Assembly: GCA_026914155.1 (NCBI GenBank)
Contig: JAPPGH010000050.1
Location: 1 to 64,000 of the forward strand
DNA length: 64,000 nt
From: Candidatus Palauibacter rhopaloidicola
GTDB taxonomy: Bacteria; Gemmatimonadota; Gemmatimonadetes; Palauibacterales; Palauibacteraceae
Reading direction: 5' to 3'
The position numbers and the translations under genes were made by a program. Below, piece after piece: positions 7,518 to 16,686 of the stretch; the stretch's first letter is position 1; each line of letters begins with the position of its first letter. Under the pieces are notes generated by a model that was not told the origin of the DNA, made no database searches, and was given only the letters and a program-made list of their open reading frames with translations.

Positions 7518-9932
7518 TCAGGCGACGTCCTCGCGCGCGGCCCCGGCGGCGTGCGCGCGCAGGGCTCTCCACACGCGCTGCGGCGTGAAGGGGAGCGCAT
7601 CGATGCGGACGCCCACCGCGTCGTAAATCGCGTTCGCGATCGCCGGGAGCGACGGGTGCAGCGGCCCCTCGCCCGCCTCCTTGGCGCCGTACGGACCTTC
7701 CGGGTCCACGGACTCGACGATAAGGGCCTCGAACTCCGGGCAGTCCATCGAGGTGGGGATCCGGTAATCGAGGAGCGATGGCGACGTGTGCAGGCCGCCC
7801 TCCACCTCCCCCTCGCGGAAGAGTTGCTCCTCGAAGATCGCCTCCGCGAAGCCCATGTAGGCGGAGCCCTCGATCTGGCCTTCGACGAGCACCGGGTTGA
7901 GCGCGCGGCCGCAGTCGTGCGCCACCCAGATGTTCTTCACCCCTACGACCCCCGTGTCCTCCTCTACCTCGACTTCGGCCACGTGCGCGGTGAAGGAGTA
8001 GGCGGGCGACGACCCGATCGTGCCGCCACGGTAGTCGCCGTGCACATCCTTCGGCGTGTCGTAGGAACCGACGGCGCCCAGCAGGCCGAACTTCGCCTCG
8101 GCGAAGTTGAACGCCTCGGAGATCGGGATCCGGCGGCCGCCGTCGTCGGGGGCCTCCGCGTCGAAGGCCCAGCCGCGCGCCAGACGCACCTGGCCGGCCG
8201 ACACGCCCCACTGCTCCGCGACGGCCTCCGCGACCTGCGCGCGCAGCTTGCGGCAGGCTTCGACGCAGGCGTTCCCCACCATGACGGTCTCGCGCGAGGA
8301 GTAGGCGCCCAGGTCCACCGGCGTGAGGTCTGTGTCGGCGGAGAAGACGCGCACGTATTCGAGCGGGACGCCGAGTTCCTCGCACGCGATGTAGGCCATG
8401 GTGGAGTCGGACCCCTGCCCGATCTCCGAGGCCCCGTGCAGGATCGCCACCCGGCCGGAGCGCTCGACCTGGACCTGCACCGCGGCCTGGGGCATCTCGT
8501 TCGGATAGATCGGGTAGTTCGTGCCGGAGATGTAGGAGGAGGCCGCCATCCCGAGACCGCGACCCCTCGGCAGCCGCCGGTGACGCTTCCTCCAGTCGCT
8601 GGCGCGTTCCACCGCCTCGAGGCATTCGAGGAAGCCGTTGGACCGCACCTTGAACTCGTTCACCGTCCGGCCCGTGCCCATGAAGTTGCGGCGGCGGAGT
8701 TCGAACGGGTCGAGGCCGAGCTGCTCAGACATCTTGTCGAGCGAGATCTCGTAGGCGAAGCGCGGCTGCACCGAGCCGTGGCCGCGCTTGGGGCCGCACG
8801 GGGCCACGTTCGTGTAGACCCGGGTCGAGTCGAAGCGGTAGGACTCGATGTGGCAGGGCGAGGTGAGGAGCTGCCCCGAGTAGTACGTCGTCACGAGACC
8901 GAACGAGGCGTAGGCGCCCCCGTCCAGCGTCGTGTGCGCGTCGAGCGCCCTGAGCTTCCCGTCGCGCGAGGCGCCGAGCCGGTACGTCATGTGCATTGGG
9001 TGGCGGCCGCGGTGCGAATAGAAGAGTTCCTCGCGCGTGTAGAGGATCTTCACCGGGCGGCCGGTCCGCATCGCGAGAAGCGCCACGCAGAACTCGAGAT
9101 CGAACGGCTCGGACTTGCCGCCGAAGGCCCCGCCGACGGCCGGCTGCACGACCCGCACCTTCGCCACGTCGTGGTCGAGCACGCGCGCGAGTTCTCGCTG
9201 CAGGTAGTGCGGGACCTGCGTCGAGGACCACACCTCGAGGGCGCCATCCGGGTTGAGGCGGGAGATCGCGCAGTGGGGCTCGATCGGCGTGTGCGTCGTC
9301 CCGTGGAAGAAGTACTCCCCCTCGATGGTGACGTCCGCCTCCGCCATCCGCGCGTCCACGTCCCCGAATTCGAGGTGGACGTGCTTGAGGATGTTGCCGT
9401 TCGCCCCCGGCTTGCGCGGCGCGTGGATGGGCTCCGCGGCGGCCTCGGGCGTCAGCGAGTCCTCGGGCGAGAGATAGACGGGAAGCGGCTCGTACTCGAC
9501 GTGGATGCGCTCGAGCGCCGCGTTCGCCGTGTCCTCGTCGACCGCCGCCACCGCGGCCACCGCGTCGCCGATGAAGCGCACCTTGTCGACGCAGAGCGCG
9601 TGCTCGTCGCGGGTCCAGGGGATGATCCCGTACGGCGTCGGCAAGTCCCGCCCGGTAATGACACCGTACACGCCGTCGAGGGCCTCGGCTGCGGCCGTGT
9701 CGATGGAGACGATCCGCGCGTGCGCCTCGGTGGAGCGGAGGATCTTCCCGTGCAGCATCCCCGGCAGGACGATGTCGTCCGTGTAGATCTCGCGGCCGGT
9801 CGACTTGCGCAGCCCCTCGACCCGGCGCGCGCGGCGGCCCAGCGCCGTGAACTCGGCGTCGGCGAGCCCGGGGAGCCGATCCGGATCCTCCGCGGCGGCC
9901 TGCTGTGCGGGCGTCAGTTCGTGCGGGTGCAT
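7518..9932 (-). CDS. Xanthine dehydrogenase family molybdopterin-binding subunit
   Basis: Large subunit of a molybdenum hydroxylase, which inserts water-derived oxygen into a substrate C-H bond. The 804 residues begin with the family a/b hammerhead domain (GREIYTDDIVLPGMLHGKIL near 45-65). The cofactor-binding region follows, with VQPAVGGAFGGKSEP and GPKRGHGSVQPRFAYE. Near the C-terminus GPYGAKEAGEGP holds the catalytic Glu expected in the active site. There is no export signal, so it should be cytosolic. These enzymes normally need 2Fe-2S and FAD subunits, and neither lies beside it. A lone 2Fe-2S subunit of the same superfamily lies 14 kb away at 24260-24784. It resembles the xanthine dehydrogenase/4-hydroxybenzoyl-CoA reductase branch, but the substrate cannot be read from sequence. 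GGGAG precedes ATG 9932. Confidence 0.88.
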   Translation of the reverse strand: MHPHELTPAQQAAAEDPDRLPGLADAEFTALGRRARRVEGLRKSTGREIYTDDIVLPGMLHGKILRSTEAHARIVSIDTAAAEALDGVYGVITGRDLPTPYGIIPWTRDEHALCVDKVRFIGDAVAAVAAVDEDTANAALERIHVEYEPLPVYLSPEDSLTPEAAAEPIHAPRKPGANGNILKHVHLEFGDVDARMAEADVTIEGEYFFHGTTHTPIEPHCAISRLNPDGALEVWSSTQVPHYLQRELARVLDHDVAKVRVVQPAVGGAFGGKSEPFDLEFCVALLAMRTGRPVKILYTREELFYSHRGRHPMHMTYRLGASRDGKLRALDAHTTLDGGAYASFGLVTTYYSGQLLTSPCHIESYRFDSTRVYTNVAPCGPKRGHGSVQPRFAYEISLDKMSEQLGLDPFELRRRNFMGTGRTVNEFKVRSNGFLECLEAVERASDWRKRHRRLPRGRGLGMAASSYISGTNYPIYPNEMPQAAVQVQVERSGRVAILHGASEIGQGSDSTMAYIACEELGVPLEYVRVFSADTDLTPVDLGAYSSRETVMVGNACVEACRKLRAQVAEAVAEQWGVSAGQVRLARGWAFDAEAPDDGGRRIPISEAFNFAEAKFGLLGAVGSYDTPKDVHGDYRGGTIGSSPAYSFTAHVAEVEVEEDTGVVGVKNIWVAHDCGRALNPVLVEGQIEGSAYMGFAEAIFEEQLFREGEVEGGLHTSPSLLDYRIPTSMDCPEFEALIVESVDPEGPYGAKEAGEGPLHPSLPAIANAIYDAVGVRIDALPFTPQRVWRALRAHAAGAAREDVA

Positions 9933-10053
9933 GCTCCCAATCTACGTCCAACCCACGGACCGGGCATGAGCCGTGGACGAAGGCCGACGTGTGCGATCGT
10001 GCGGCGTACTCACGGGGGCGTGACCCCTCTCCGAACATCGGCTAATGTGATTC

Positions 10054-11454
10054 ATGATGCTCCGCCGCCGCGTGTCGCCAGCCGTGGGGTTTTCGGCGCT
10101 GACGTCGCTCCTGGCCTGCACCCCCGACGCCGAGCCGCCCGCTGCCCGGGCCACTCTGGCCATCGAGGACGTCTCGGTCATCCCGATGGACGGCGAGCGC
10201 GTGCTCACCGGCGTGACCGTGCTCATCGGCGACGGCCGCGTGCTCGCCGTGCAGCCGTCGGCCGAAGCGGATGTCCCCGACGGCGCCGTGCGGGTCGACG
10301 CCCGCGGCCGCTTCCTCATCCCGGGCCTCAACGACATGCATGTCCACTTCGGCGAGGAGTCGGCGCTCGGGCGGTTCCTGGCCACCGGAGTCACCGGCGT
10401 GCGCATCCTGTCGGGCGGACCGCACACGCTTGGTTTTCGCGACCGCGTCCGGAGCGGCGAACTGGCCGGCCCGGACCTCCTCACCGCGGGACCCATCATC
10501 GAGGGGTTGCCGCCGCCGGAGTTCGCCGCCGTCATCGACACCGCGGGACGCGCGATCGTCCGCGACAGCCTCGACGGCGCCCGCACCGTGCGGGAGCAGC
10601 ATGCCGCCGGATACGACTTCATCAAGGTGTACAACAACGTGCCCGCGGCGGCCTACGGGGGCATCGTCGCCGAGGCGCGCCGCCTCGGGATCCCGGTGGC
10701 GGGGCACGTGCCCTTCGAGGTGGGCCTCGATGGCGTCCTCGCGGCGGGTCAGGCCAGCATCGAACACCTGCGCGGGTACATCTGGCACCTCGTGCCCGAG
10801 GAGGCTCCGGCCCAGCCCGGCCCCGACCTGCGCTCGCGCACGCTCGCCTGGGCGCACGGGGATCCGTCGCGGATCGAGGCGCTCGCCGAGCGGACCCGCG
10901 AGGCCGGCTCGTGGAACGTACCGACGCTCTCGGTCCGTATGATCCACAAGCCGAACCGCCTTCTCGATGCCTACCTCGCAACGGAAGAGGCGTCGCACAT
11001 GACCGCTGCCATGCGCCGCTTCTACACCGAGCGCATGTCGATCCCGTGGATGAGCAACTTCACGCCGGACGACTTCGAGGCCGCGCTGGATGGTTTCGCG
11101 GTGGCGGATTCCCTCATCCGCGCCCTCGTGGCCGCGGGCGCTCCCGTGATGGCCGGCACGGACACGCCGCCCCTCGGCTTCGCCCTCCATCGCGAACTGG
11201 AGGAACTCGTGGCGGCCGGCCTCTCACCCTACGAGGCGCTGAAGAGCGCCACGGTCAACCCGGCCCGCTTCCTCGGACGGGAGGAGGGCGCCGGAATGGT
11301 GGTGGCGGGAAGCCCGGCCGATCTCGTGCTGCTGGAGGGCAATCCGTTGGAAGCGATCGGCAACACGCGCCGCATCGCCGGCGTCGCGAGGCGGGGCGAA
11401 TGGCTCGACCGGACCGCGCTGGACGCCATGCTGGAGGAGGCTGCGGACCGCTGA
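10054..11454 (+). CDS. Exported amidohydrolase lipoprotein (imidazolonepropionase-like)
   Basis: Metal-dependent amidohydrolase predicted to be lipid-anchored outside the cytoplasm. A basic start and hydrophobic run end in a lipobox LLAC (Cys22). The first metal motif is MHVHF (His96 and His98). Later come DFIKVYNN, placed like the metal-bridging Lys of the family, GHVPFEVG with another His ligand, and AGTDTPPLGF with the catalytic Asp. The tail SPYEALKSATVNPARFLG is typical of imidazolonepropionase-related enzymes, many of which act on cyclic imides or dipeptides. It is divergent from the molybdenum hydroxylase gene, 121 bases apart, so they may share a control region. The substrate is unknown, and ATG 10057 is an equally good start. 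Confidence 0.83.
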   Translation: MMLRRRVSPAVGFSALTSLLACTPDAEPPAARATLAIEDVSVIPMDGERVLTGVTVLIGDGRVLAVQPSAEADVPDGAVRVDARGRFLIPGLNDMHVHFGEESALGRFLATGVTGVRILSGGPHTLGFRDRVRSGELAGPDLLTAGPIIEGLPPPEFAAVIDTAGRAIVRDSLDGARTVREQHAAGYDFIKVYNNVPAAAYGGIVAEARRLGIPVAGHVPFEVGLDGVLAAGQASIEHLRGYIWHLVPEEAPAQPGPDLRSRTLAWAHGDPSRIEALAERTREAGSWNVPTLSVRMIHKPNRLLDAYLATEEASHMTAAMRRFYTERMSIPWMSNFTPDDFEAALDGFAVADSLIRALVAAGAPVMAGTDTPPLGFALHRELEELVAAGLSPYEALKSATVNPARFLGREEGAGMVVAGSPADLVLLEGNPLEAIGNTRRIAGVARRGEWLDRTALDAMLEEAADR

Positions 11455-11468
11455 CGCCGCCCGCCGAA

Positions 11469-12587
11469 CTACTTCGTCCAGATCGCGACCACGCCGCACC
11501 GCGAATTCGGTCCGGTGAACTCGGCCGGCAGCGATGCCGGGCCCTTGTACACCTCGACGCCCGCGATTTCGACGGGCGACACCCACTCGTCGGCCCGGCC
11601 GCTTTCGCTGATGAGGAAGCCATCGAGATAGATGAGCATGGGACAACGCGGGACGGCACCGGTGGCCAGCCGCGTCGTGAACAGACTGCAACTGCGAGAA
11701 CGCATACCGCATCCGCGTCGAATCGACGCTTCCTCCATGATCATGTCGGATATGAGCAGGGGATTGCGACGGTCGATGTCGGCCTCGGTGTAGAATGCGC
11801 CGAGTCCGAGCAGTTCGCCCCAACGCTTCCGTTCGTAGAAGCCCTTGATCTCCAGCCGGCGCAGGCGCACCGCCGTCGCCACGAGCGGCTCCATCTCGAG
11901 CGGAGCGGGCACCAGACCGATCTGGATGTCCGTGGTGGCGCCGCGGGCCACGTTGACCATGTGGCGCAGCGGAGCATACCCGAGATGCCGCACGGACAGT
12001 TCATACACGCCCACCGGTACGTCGCTGAGGATGAATCCGCCCTGCCGGTTCGTCTGAACTTCCTGGGGACGACCCCTGAGGGACACCGCGGCCGCGCTCA
12101 CCGGAGCGTCGCTGAGCGCGTCCGTCACGGTGCCCAGCAGACGCCCGTTCTCCACCGAAGCGACGCGCAGCCTGAGGACCACTTCCTCAACCGCCCCGGG
12201 CTGGAGCGGGACCTCGGTCTCGTCGCTCGCCGCGTCCCCGAACTCCGCCCACAGCGTGGCGCGCCCGACGCCGACTGGGACGCAGAGGACGAGTCGGCCG
12301 TCGGATCCCGCCTGACCCCGCAGCGGCCCGTCCAGCGCTCCCTCGTCTTCCGACGTCAGGCGCACGGTCGCGAACGGAATCGGGATCGAGCCGGACTCGT
12401 CCGCGACCGCGACCCCCAGGGGAATGTCGGCGCCGCAGCCCTCCGTCTCCTGTCCCGCCAGCCCGGCGGACCCCGCCGCGAACTGGAGGGCGGCGAACAG
12501 GAGGCCGGTTCTCCGCGTCGCGCCGCCCGTCGGCGCCGCGACGACACATCGGGACGGCCTCCGGGAGCGCTCCCTCCGTTGATTCAT
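11469..12587 (-). CDS. Carboxypeptidase-regulatory-like plus TonB plug-like protein lacking a beta-barrel
   Basis: Secreted protein of about 372 residues from ATG 12587, which has AGAGG just upstream. After the signal peptide come two beta-sandwich stretches; the second (GRLLGTVTDALSDAPVSAAA to GVYELSVRHLGY) is a typical carboxypeptidase-regulatory-like domain. The C-terminal third contains GFYERKRWGELLGLGAFYTE, then CPMLIYLDGFLI and GVEVYKGPASLPAEF, and ends GVVAIWTK. This resembles the plug domain of SusC/TonB-dependent receptors, but the protein stops where a barrel would begin. Paired cysteines (RRGCGMRSRSC and RCP) may form disulfides. It may act as a soluble or outer-membrane-associated accessory protein. 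The role is unknown. Confidence 0.75.
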   Translation of the reverse strand: MNQRRERSRRPSRCVVAAPTGGATRRTGLLFAALQFAAGSAGLAGQETEGCGADIPLGVAVADESGSIPIPFATVRLTSEDEGALDGPLRGQAGSDGRLVLCVPVGVGRATLWAEFGDAASDETEVPLQPGAVEEVVLRLRVASVENGRLLGTVTDALSDAPVSAAAVSLRGRPQEVQTNRQGGFILSDVPVGVYELSVRHLGYAPLRHMVNVARGATTDIQIGLVPAPLEMEPLVATAVRLRRLEIKGFYERKRWGELLGLGAFYTEADIDRRNPLLISDMIMEEASIRRGCGMRSRSCSLFTTRLATGAVPRCPMLIYLDGFLISESGRADEWVSPVEIAGVEVYKGPASLPAEFTGPNSRCGVVAIWTK

Positions 12588-12670
12588 GGCGACCTCTGTA
12601 AGGGCTTCGGTTGCGGCGGCACGATAGACTGACGGCGAAACGTCCTGCGAGGTCACTCGTCACGCGGGGC

Positions 12671-12710
12671 CGCACCTGCAACGCCGGGGCTGCACTTGCA
12701 ACGCGGCGCG
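12671..12710. repeat. Two tandem 20-base imperfect repeats upstream of the TolC-family gene
   Basis: Two adjacent 20-base units share the core GCAC(C/T)TGCAACGC in the 230-base gap between the divergent plug-protein and TolC-family genes. Each contains the palindromic TGCA. The spacing of two helical turns would suit a dimeric regulator binding one DNA face. A chance duplication in GC-rich DNA cannot be excluded. Confidence 0.3.
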
Positions 12711-12817
12711 GAGGTTGGTGAGGTTTGCCTTGAAGTCAGGCGGCGCCGCCGGCCGCGCGGCCGGTCGCGTCGCGACCCTGTCGGACCGGTTCGGACCATC
12801 GCAACGAGGAATCGAAC

Positions 12818-14059
12818 ATCCGCTACCGCACGCTTCTGGCGTTCTGCGCCCTTCTCCTTCTGCCGCACGCAGCCATCGGTCAGGAAGCTGTACGCCGGGT
12901 CTCGCTCGCGGGGGCCCTGGAGGCGTTCGCGGAGAACAGCCTCGCGCTGAGGATCGCGCGCTCCGAGGCCGCCGAAGTCGCCGGAGCGGCGCGCCAAGCC
13001 CGTGTCTGGTTCAACCCGTCGCTCTCGGTCCGGCGCGACGACCTCGACCGCAACGGCGACGCGTACTGGGAGGAGAACCTGCTCCTCTTCCAACCCCTGG
13101 AGTGGCCGGGACGAACCGCGGCACGCTATCGGGCGGCCGCCCACACGATCGAAGCGAGCAGCGCCCGTTTCCGCGGCGACTCGACCCGGTTCGCCTTCGA
13201 GGTTCGCGAGGCCTGGGCGCTCGCGTGGTTCGCGGAAGCGGCGGAACGCACGGCGCGGCAGGCTGCGGAGGTGATCCGGGAGGTGGCCGAGGACGCAGAG
13301 ATCCGCCTGGAAGCGGGGGACATCTCCGCCTACGAGACGCGGCGGTTGCGACTGGAACGGGTGCGCGCCGAGCAGGATGTGGCGGAGGCCGAACTCCGTG
13401 CCCGCGACGCACGCCGGCGCCTCGCCGCCCTAACCTTTCCCAGGGCCGGAATCGAGGAGGTCGGACCGTCCGCGGGGCTGGACGGACTGCCGCCCCCGGT
13501 GACTCGGGAAGCCGCGCTGGACGCGCTGCTCGAGCGGCCGGACCTGGAGGCCGCGGCCCGGGACCTCGACGCCGCGCAGGCCGAACTCGCCGTCGCGAGG
13601 TCCCGCTGGATGCCCGACCCCACCGTCAGCCTGGGATATCGACGGCAGGAGGGCGGATTCGAGGGACTCAGCCTGGGTCTCGATCTTCCGCTGCCGCTGT
13701 TCGACCGGGGAGGGGGAACCCGGCAAGCGGCCGACGCGAGGAGCGCCGCGGCCGCGCATCGCCTCGACCTCCGGAGACGGATGGCGGAGAACGATCTCCT
13801 GACGGCCACGGACCGGTACGCCTCCAGTCGCGCCCGTCTCGAAGCGACGGCCGATGGCCTGTCGGCGGATGCCGAGGCGCTGCTCGCCTCCGCGATGGCG
13901 GCCTACGGCGAAGACGAAATGTCGCTCCTGGAGTTGCTCGACGCGGCGAACGCTTTCCGGGGCGCCCGACTCAGCGCCCTGTCCATGCGATCCGCCGGGT
14001 GGATCGCCTACTGGGACCTCCTGCGCGCCATGGGACGGGCCCCGGAAGGGGAGCCATGA
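12818..14059 (+). CDS. TolC-family outer-membrane efflux protein with non-canonical (ATC) start
   Basis: Outer-membrane channel protein of the TolC/CusC family. The mature part shows SLAGALEAFAENSLALRIAR, then RQARVWFNPSLSV, a long coiled-coil stretch, and the second repeat (REAALDALLERPDLEAAARD, SRWMPDPTVSLGYRRQEGG), ending near ELLDAANAFRGARL. No ATG, GTG, TTG or CTG occurs in frame between the stop at 12731 and base 12818. Yet translation from ATC 12818 gives RYRTLLAFCALLLLPHAAIG, a convincing signal peptide, with GAGG exactly 8 bases before it. I therefore infer an ATC start, 413 residues; a base error turning ATG into ATC is the alternative. No pump genes lie next to it, so its partner, perhaps the RND pair at the left edge, is unknown. 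Confidence 0.8.
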   Translation: MRYRTLLAFCALLLLPHAAIGQEAVRRVSLAGALEAFAENSLALRIARSEAAEVAGAARQARVWFNPSLSVRRDDLDRNGDAYWEENLLLFQPLEWPGRTAARYRAAAHTIEASSARFRGDSTRFAFEVREAWALAWFAEAAERTARQAAEVIREVAEDAEIRLEAGDISAYETRRLRLERVRAEQDVAEAELRARDARRRLAALTFPRAGIEEVGPSAGLDGLPPPVTREAALDALLERPDLEAAARDLDAAQAELAVARSRWMPDPTVSLGYRRQEGGFEGLSLGLDLPLPLFDRGGGTRQAADARSAAAAHRLDLRRRMAENDLLTATDRYASSRARLEATADGLSADAEALLASAMAAYGEDEMSLLELLDAANAFRGARLSALSMRSAGWIAYWDLLRAMGRAPEGEP

Positions 14060-14072
14060 ACGGGAACCTCTG

Positions 14073-15437
14073 CTACGGTGCGGAACGCCCGATGGTCACG
14101 CCCAGCACGTCCCGCAGCAGCCACCAGGCGCCTACGGCGAGGATCGCGGCGGGGATGACGAAGCGAAGCCAGTAGTAGAGCCAGAGCGTGGGCACGCGCC
14201 GCCCGCGCGGCCCATCCTCACCCGCCGCCAGTTGCCGCAGGACTTCGGACCGGTCCAGAGCCCACCCCACGGCGACGACCGAGAGCAGCGCGCCGAGCGT
14301 CTGGAAGCCCGATCCGAAGGTCAGGTCCCAAGGCGTGAACACGTTCATGTTGATCATCGGGGGCAGCGCGAACGCGAACACGGCCACGGTCGTCAGCGTG
14401 ACGGCGCGCGAGCGGCCGATCCCGGTGTTGTCGGTGACCCCGGCCACCAGCACTTCCAGCGCCGCCACATCCGACAGGTAGGCGCCCCCGAACAGCGCCA
14501 GGAAGAAGAGCGTCCCGAACACGGCCCCGGCCGGGATCCGGCCGAACACATCGGGCAGCGTGACGAAGAGGAGGCCGGGGCCGCTCGCCGGTTCGAGTCC
14601 GAACGCGAACACGGCGGGGAAGATGGCGAGCCCCGCCAGGAGTCCGGCGCACAGGTCGCCGCCCGCGGTGAAAACGGCGTTGCCGCGCAGAGGGTCGCCG
14701 CGGTTCAGGTAGGAACCGTACACGACCATGAAGGTGCCGCCCAGCGAGAGGCTGAAGATCGCCTGGCCCAGCGCACCCAGCATGACGGGCGGCGTGAGCG
14801 CGCCGGGATCGAAGGCGCCGAGATACCAGCGCAGACCCTCTCCCGCCCCGGGCAGTGTGAGCGAGCGGACGATGAGGATGAGGAGGCCGCCGAGAAGCGC
14901 CGGCACGATGAAGCGGCTCGCCTTCTCGATCCCGCCCCGGAGGCCGCGCCGCAGCACCGCGGCGCAGGTGACGAGGACCGCGCCGGTGCAGACGCACTGC
15001 AGGAGGAAGGAGCGGAGGGAGAACCCCTCCTCCGGGGGCAGGATCGCGGCGGCGTCGATCTCGACCCCGACGCCGGAGAGCAGCCCGGCCAGGGCGTGGT
15101 ACAGCACCCAGCCGAGCGCGTTCGAGTAGTAGCCGGTGGCGGCGGTGACGCCGACGAAGAAGATCCAGCCGAGGGCGCGACCGAAGGGGAGGCCGGCCGA
15201 CTCGAACGCGCCGACCGGGCCGCGGCGGGTGTGCCGGCCCAGCGTCCATTCGGCCATGAGCGCGGGAACCCCGATCAGCACCACGGCGAGCACGTAGAAG
15301 GCCACGAAGGGAGCCCCGCCGAACTCGCCGACCATGTACGGGAAACGCCACACGTTCCCGAGACCGACGGCGACGCCGATCATCGTGGCCACGAGCCCGA
15401 AGCGGGAGCCGAACGTCTCGCGTCTGTCTCGTTCCAT
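14073..15437 (-). CDS. Neurotransmitter:sodium symporter (NSS/SLC6) family transporter
   Basis: Sodium-coupled amino-acid or amine importer of the LeuT fold. TM1 carries GVAVGLGNVWRFPYMVGEFGG, the unwound sodium and substrate site, starting about residue 20. About eleven or twelve hydrophobic segments follow over 454 residues. The extreme N-terminus RETFGSRFGLVATMIG is typical of bacterial NSS proteins. GAGG and GGGG lie just before ATG 15437. It converges on the TolC-family gene with 13 bases between and is divergent from the YkvI-like gene. The substrate cannot be assigned. Confidence 0.9.
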   Translation of the reverse strand: MERDRRETFGSRFGLVATMIGVAVGLGNVWRFPYMVGEFGGAPFVAFYVLAVVLIGVPALMAEWTLGRHTRRGPVGAFESAGLPFGRALGWIFFVGVTAATGYYSNALGWVLYHALAGLLSGVGVEIDAAAILPPEEGFSLRSFLLQCVCTGAVLVTCAAVLRRGLRGGIEKASRFIVPALLGGLLILIVRSLTLPGAGEGLRWYLGAFDPGALTPPVMLGALGQAIFSLSLGGTFMVVYGSYLNRGDPLRGNAVFTAGGDLCAGLLAGLAIFPAVFAFGLEPASGPGLLFVTLPDVFGRIPAGAVFGTLFFLALFGGAYLSDVAALEVLVAGVTDNTGIGRSRAVTLTTVAVFAFALPPMINMNVFTPWDLTFGSGFQTLGALLSVVAVGWALDRSEVLRQLAAGEDGPRGRRVPTLWLYYWLRFVIPAAILAVGAWWLLRDVLGVTIGRSAP

Positions 15438-15558
15438 CCCCGGCCTCTAGCTTGGCGGGTCGCATGTGGCCGCCGGCGCCCGGCGCCCCGGTGCACTCGC
15501 CCCTCGCTGACGGGCGAAACCTTGGGGCAGGGGCCGGCCGAGAGAAAGGGACGCCAGC

Positions 15559-16686
15559 GTGAAAGCTCCCTGGTTCCGCCGCTATCTGCTGCCGGGGCTC
15601 GTCTTCCAGTCGGCCGTCATCGCGGGCGGATACGGCACGGGACGGGAGAACGTCGAGTTCTTCCTCTCGATCGGCCCCACGCCCGGCCTGTGGGCGATGG
15701 CGCTCTCGACCGCGATCTGGAGCGCGGTGTGCGCCGTCACGTTCGAACTCGCGCGGCAGTTCCGCAGCTACGAGTACCGCACCTTCTTCAAGCGCCTGCT
15801 CGGCCCGTCCTGGGTCCTGTTCGAGGTCACGTACGTACTGCTGACGCTGCTCGTGCTGGCCGTCATCGGGGCGGCGGCGGGCTCGATCGCGGACGAGACC
15901 TTCGGGCTCCCCTACGCGCTGGGCGTGATCGTGGCGCTGTGGGCGGTCGCGCTCCTCCTCTTCTACGGGAGCGCCGCGATCGAGCGCTTCTTCGCCGGCT
16001 GGTCGTTCGCCCTCTATGCCGTGTTCGTGGCGCTCGTCGTATGGTCGCTGGTGCGCTTCGGGTCCACGCTGGGCCCGAGCTTCGCCGCCAGCAGCCTCAA
16101 CGGCGACTGGCTCGTGAAGGGGGTGCAGTACGGCGGCTACAACCTCTCGGCAGCCGCCGTGGCGCTGTTCACCGTCCGCCACATCCAGACTCGGAACCAG
16201 GCCGTGTGGGCCGGACTGCTGGCCGGCGTCATCGGGATGTTGCCGGCGTTCTTCTTCTACCTCGCGATGGTGCCGCACTACCCCGCGATCGTCGACGCGA
16301 CCGTCCCCTCGAACTTCATCCTCGAGGCGCTCGGATCGAGGACGTTCCAGATCGCCTACCAGGTCATCCTCTTCGGCACCCTGATCGAGACCGGGACGGG
16401 GATGATCCACGCGGTGAACGAGCGGCTCGCCGTCACGCGGCGCGAGCGGGGGGCCGGGATGCCGAGCTGGGCGAGGCCGGCGGTCGCGGCGGTCTTCCTC
16501 GGGGTCGCGCTGTCCCTCACTCCTCTCGGCCTCATCGACCTCATCCGCCAGGGATACGGGACGATTACCTGGGGGTTCATCGTCTACTACGTCCTGCCCG
16601 TCCTCACGATCGGCGCGTGGCTCGCGTTCCGGAAGCGGAGTGAAGCGGGAGCGACCGGGACATCCGGAGGAGGTGAGGGGACGTGA
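15559..16686 (+). CDS. YkvI-family membrane protein (uncharacterised transporter-like)
   Basis: Integral membrane protein of 375 residues with about ten hydrophobic segments, from GTG 15559 (AAGGG 9 bases upstream). The start YLLPGLVFQSAVIAGGYGTG and the segment FGTLIETGTGMIHAVNER match what I know of the YkvI family, distant members of the APC transporter superfamily with no established substrate. The stop overlaps the start of the next transporter by 4 bases (GTGA), and that gene overlaps queF likewise. The three form a tight operon, which suggests related uptake functions, though this is inference only. Confidence 0.72.
   Translation: MKAPWFRRYLLPGLVFQSAVIAGGYGTGRENVEFFLSIGPTPGLWAMALSTAIWSAVCAVTFELARQFRSYEYRTFFKRLLGPSWVLFEVTYVLLTLLVLAVIGAAAGSIADETFGLPYALGVIVALWAVALLLFYGSAAIERFFAGWSFALYAVFVALVVWSLVRFGSTLGPSFAASSLNGDWLVKGVQYGGYNLSAAAVALFTVRHIQTRNQAVWAGLLAGVIGMLPAFFFYLAMVPHYPAIVDATVPSNFILEALGSRTFQIAYQVILFGTLIETGTGMIHAVNERLAVTRRERGAGMPSWARPAVAAVFLGVALSLTPLGLIDLIRQGYGTITWGFIVYYVLPVLTIGAWLAFRKRSEAGATGTSGGGEGT

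Noticed and set aside
7551-12632. Very long open plus-strand frame (over 1,600 codons) spanning several genes
   Set aside because: It crosses real genes with conserved motifs on the minus strand and on a different plus frame, and its composition is Arg/Gly/His-rich shadow sequence.
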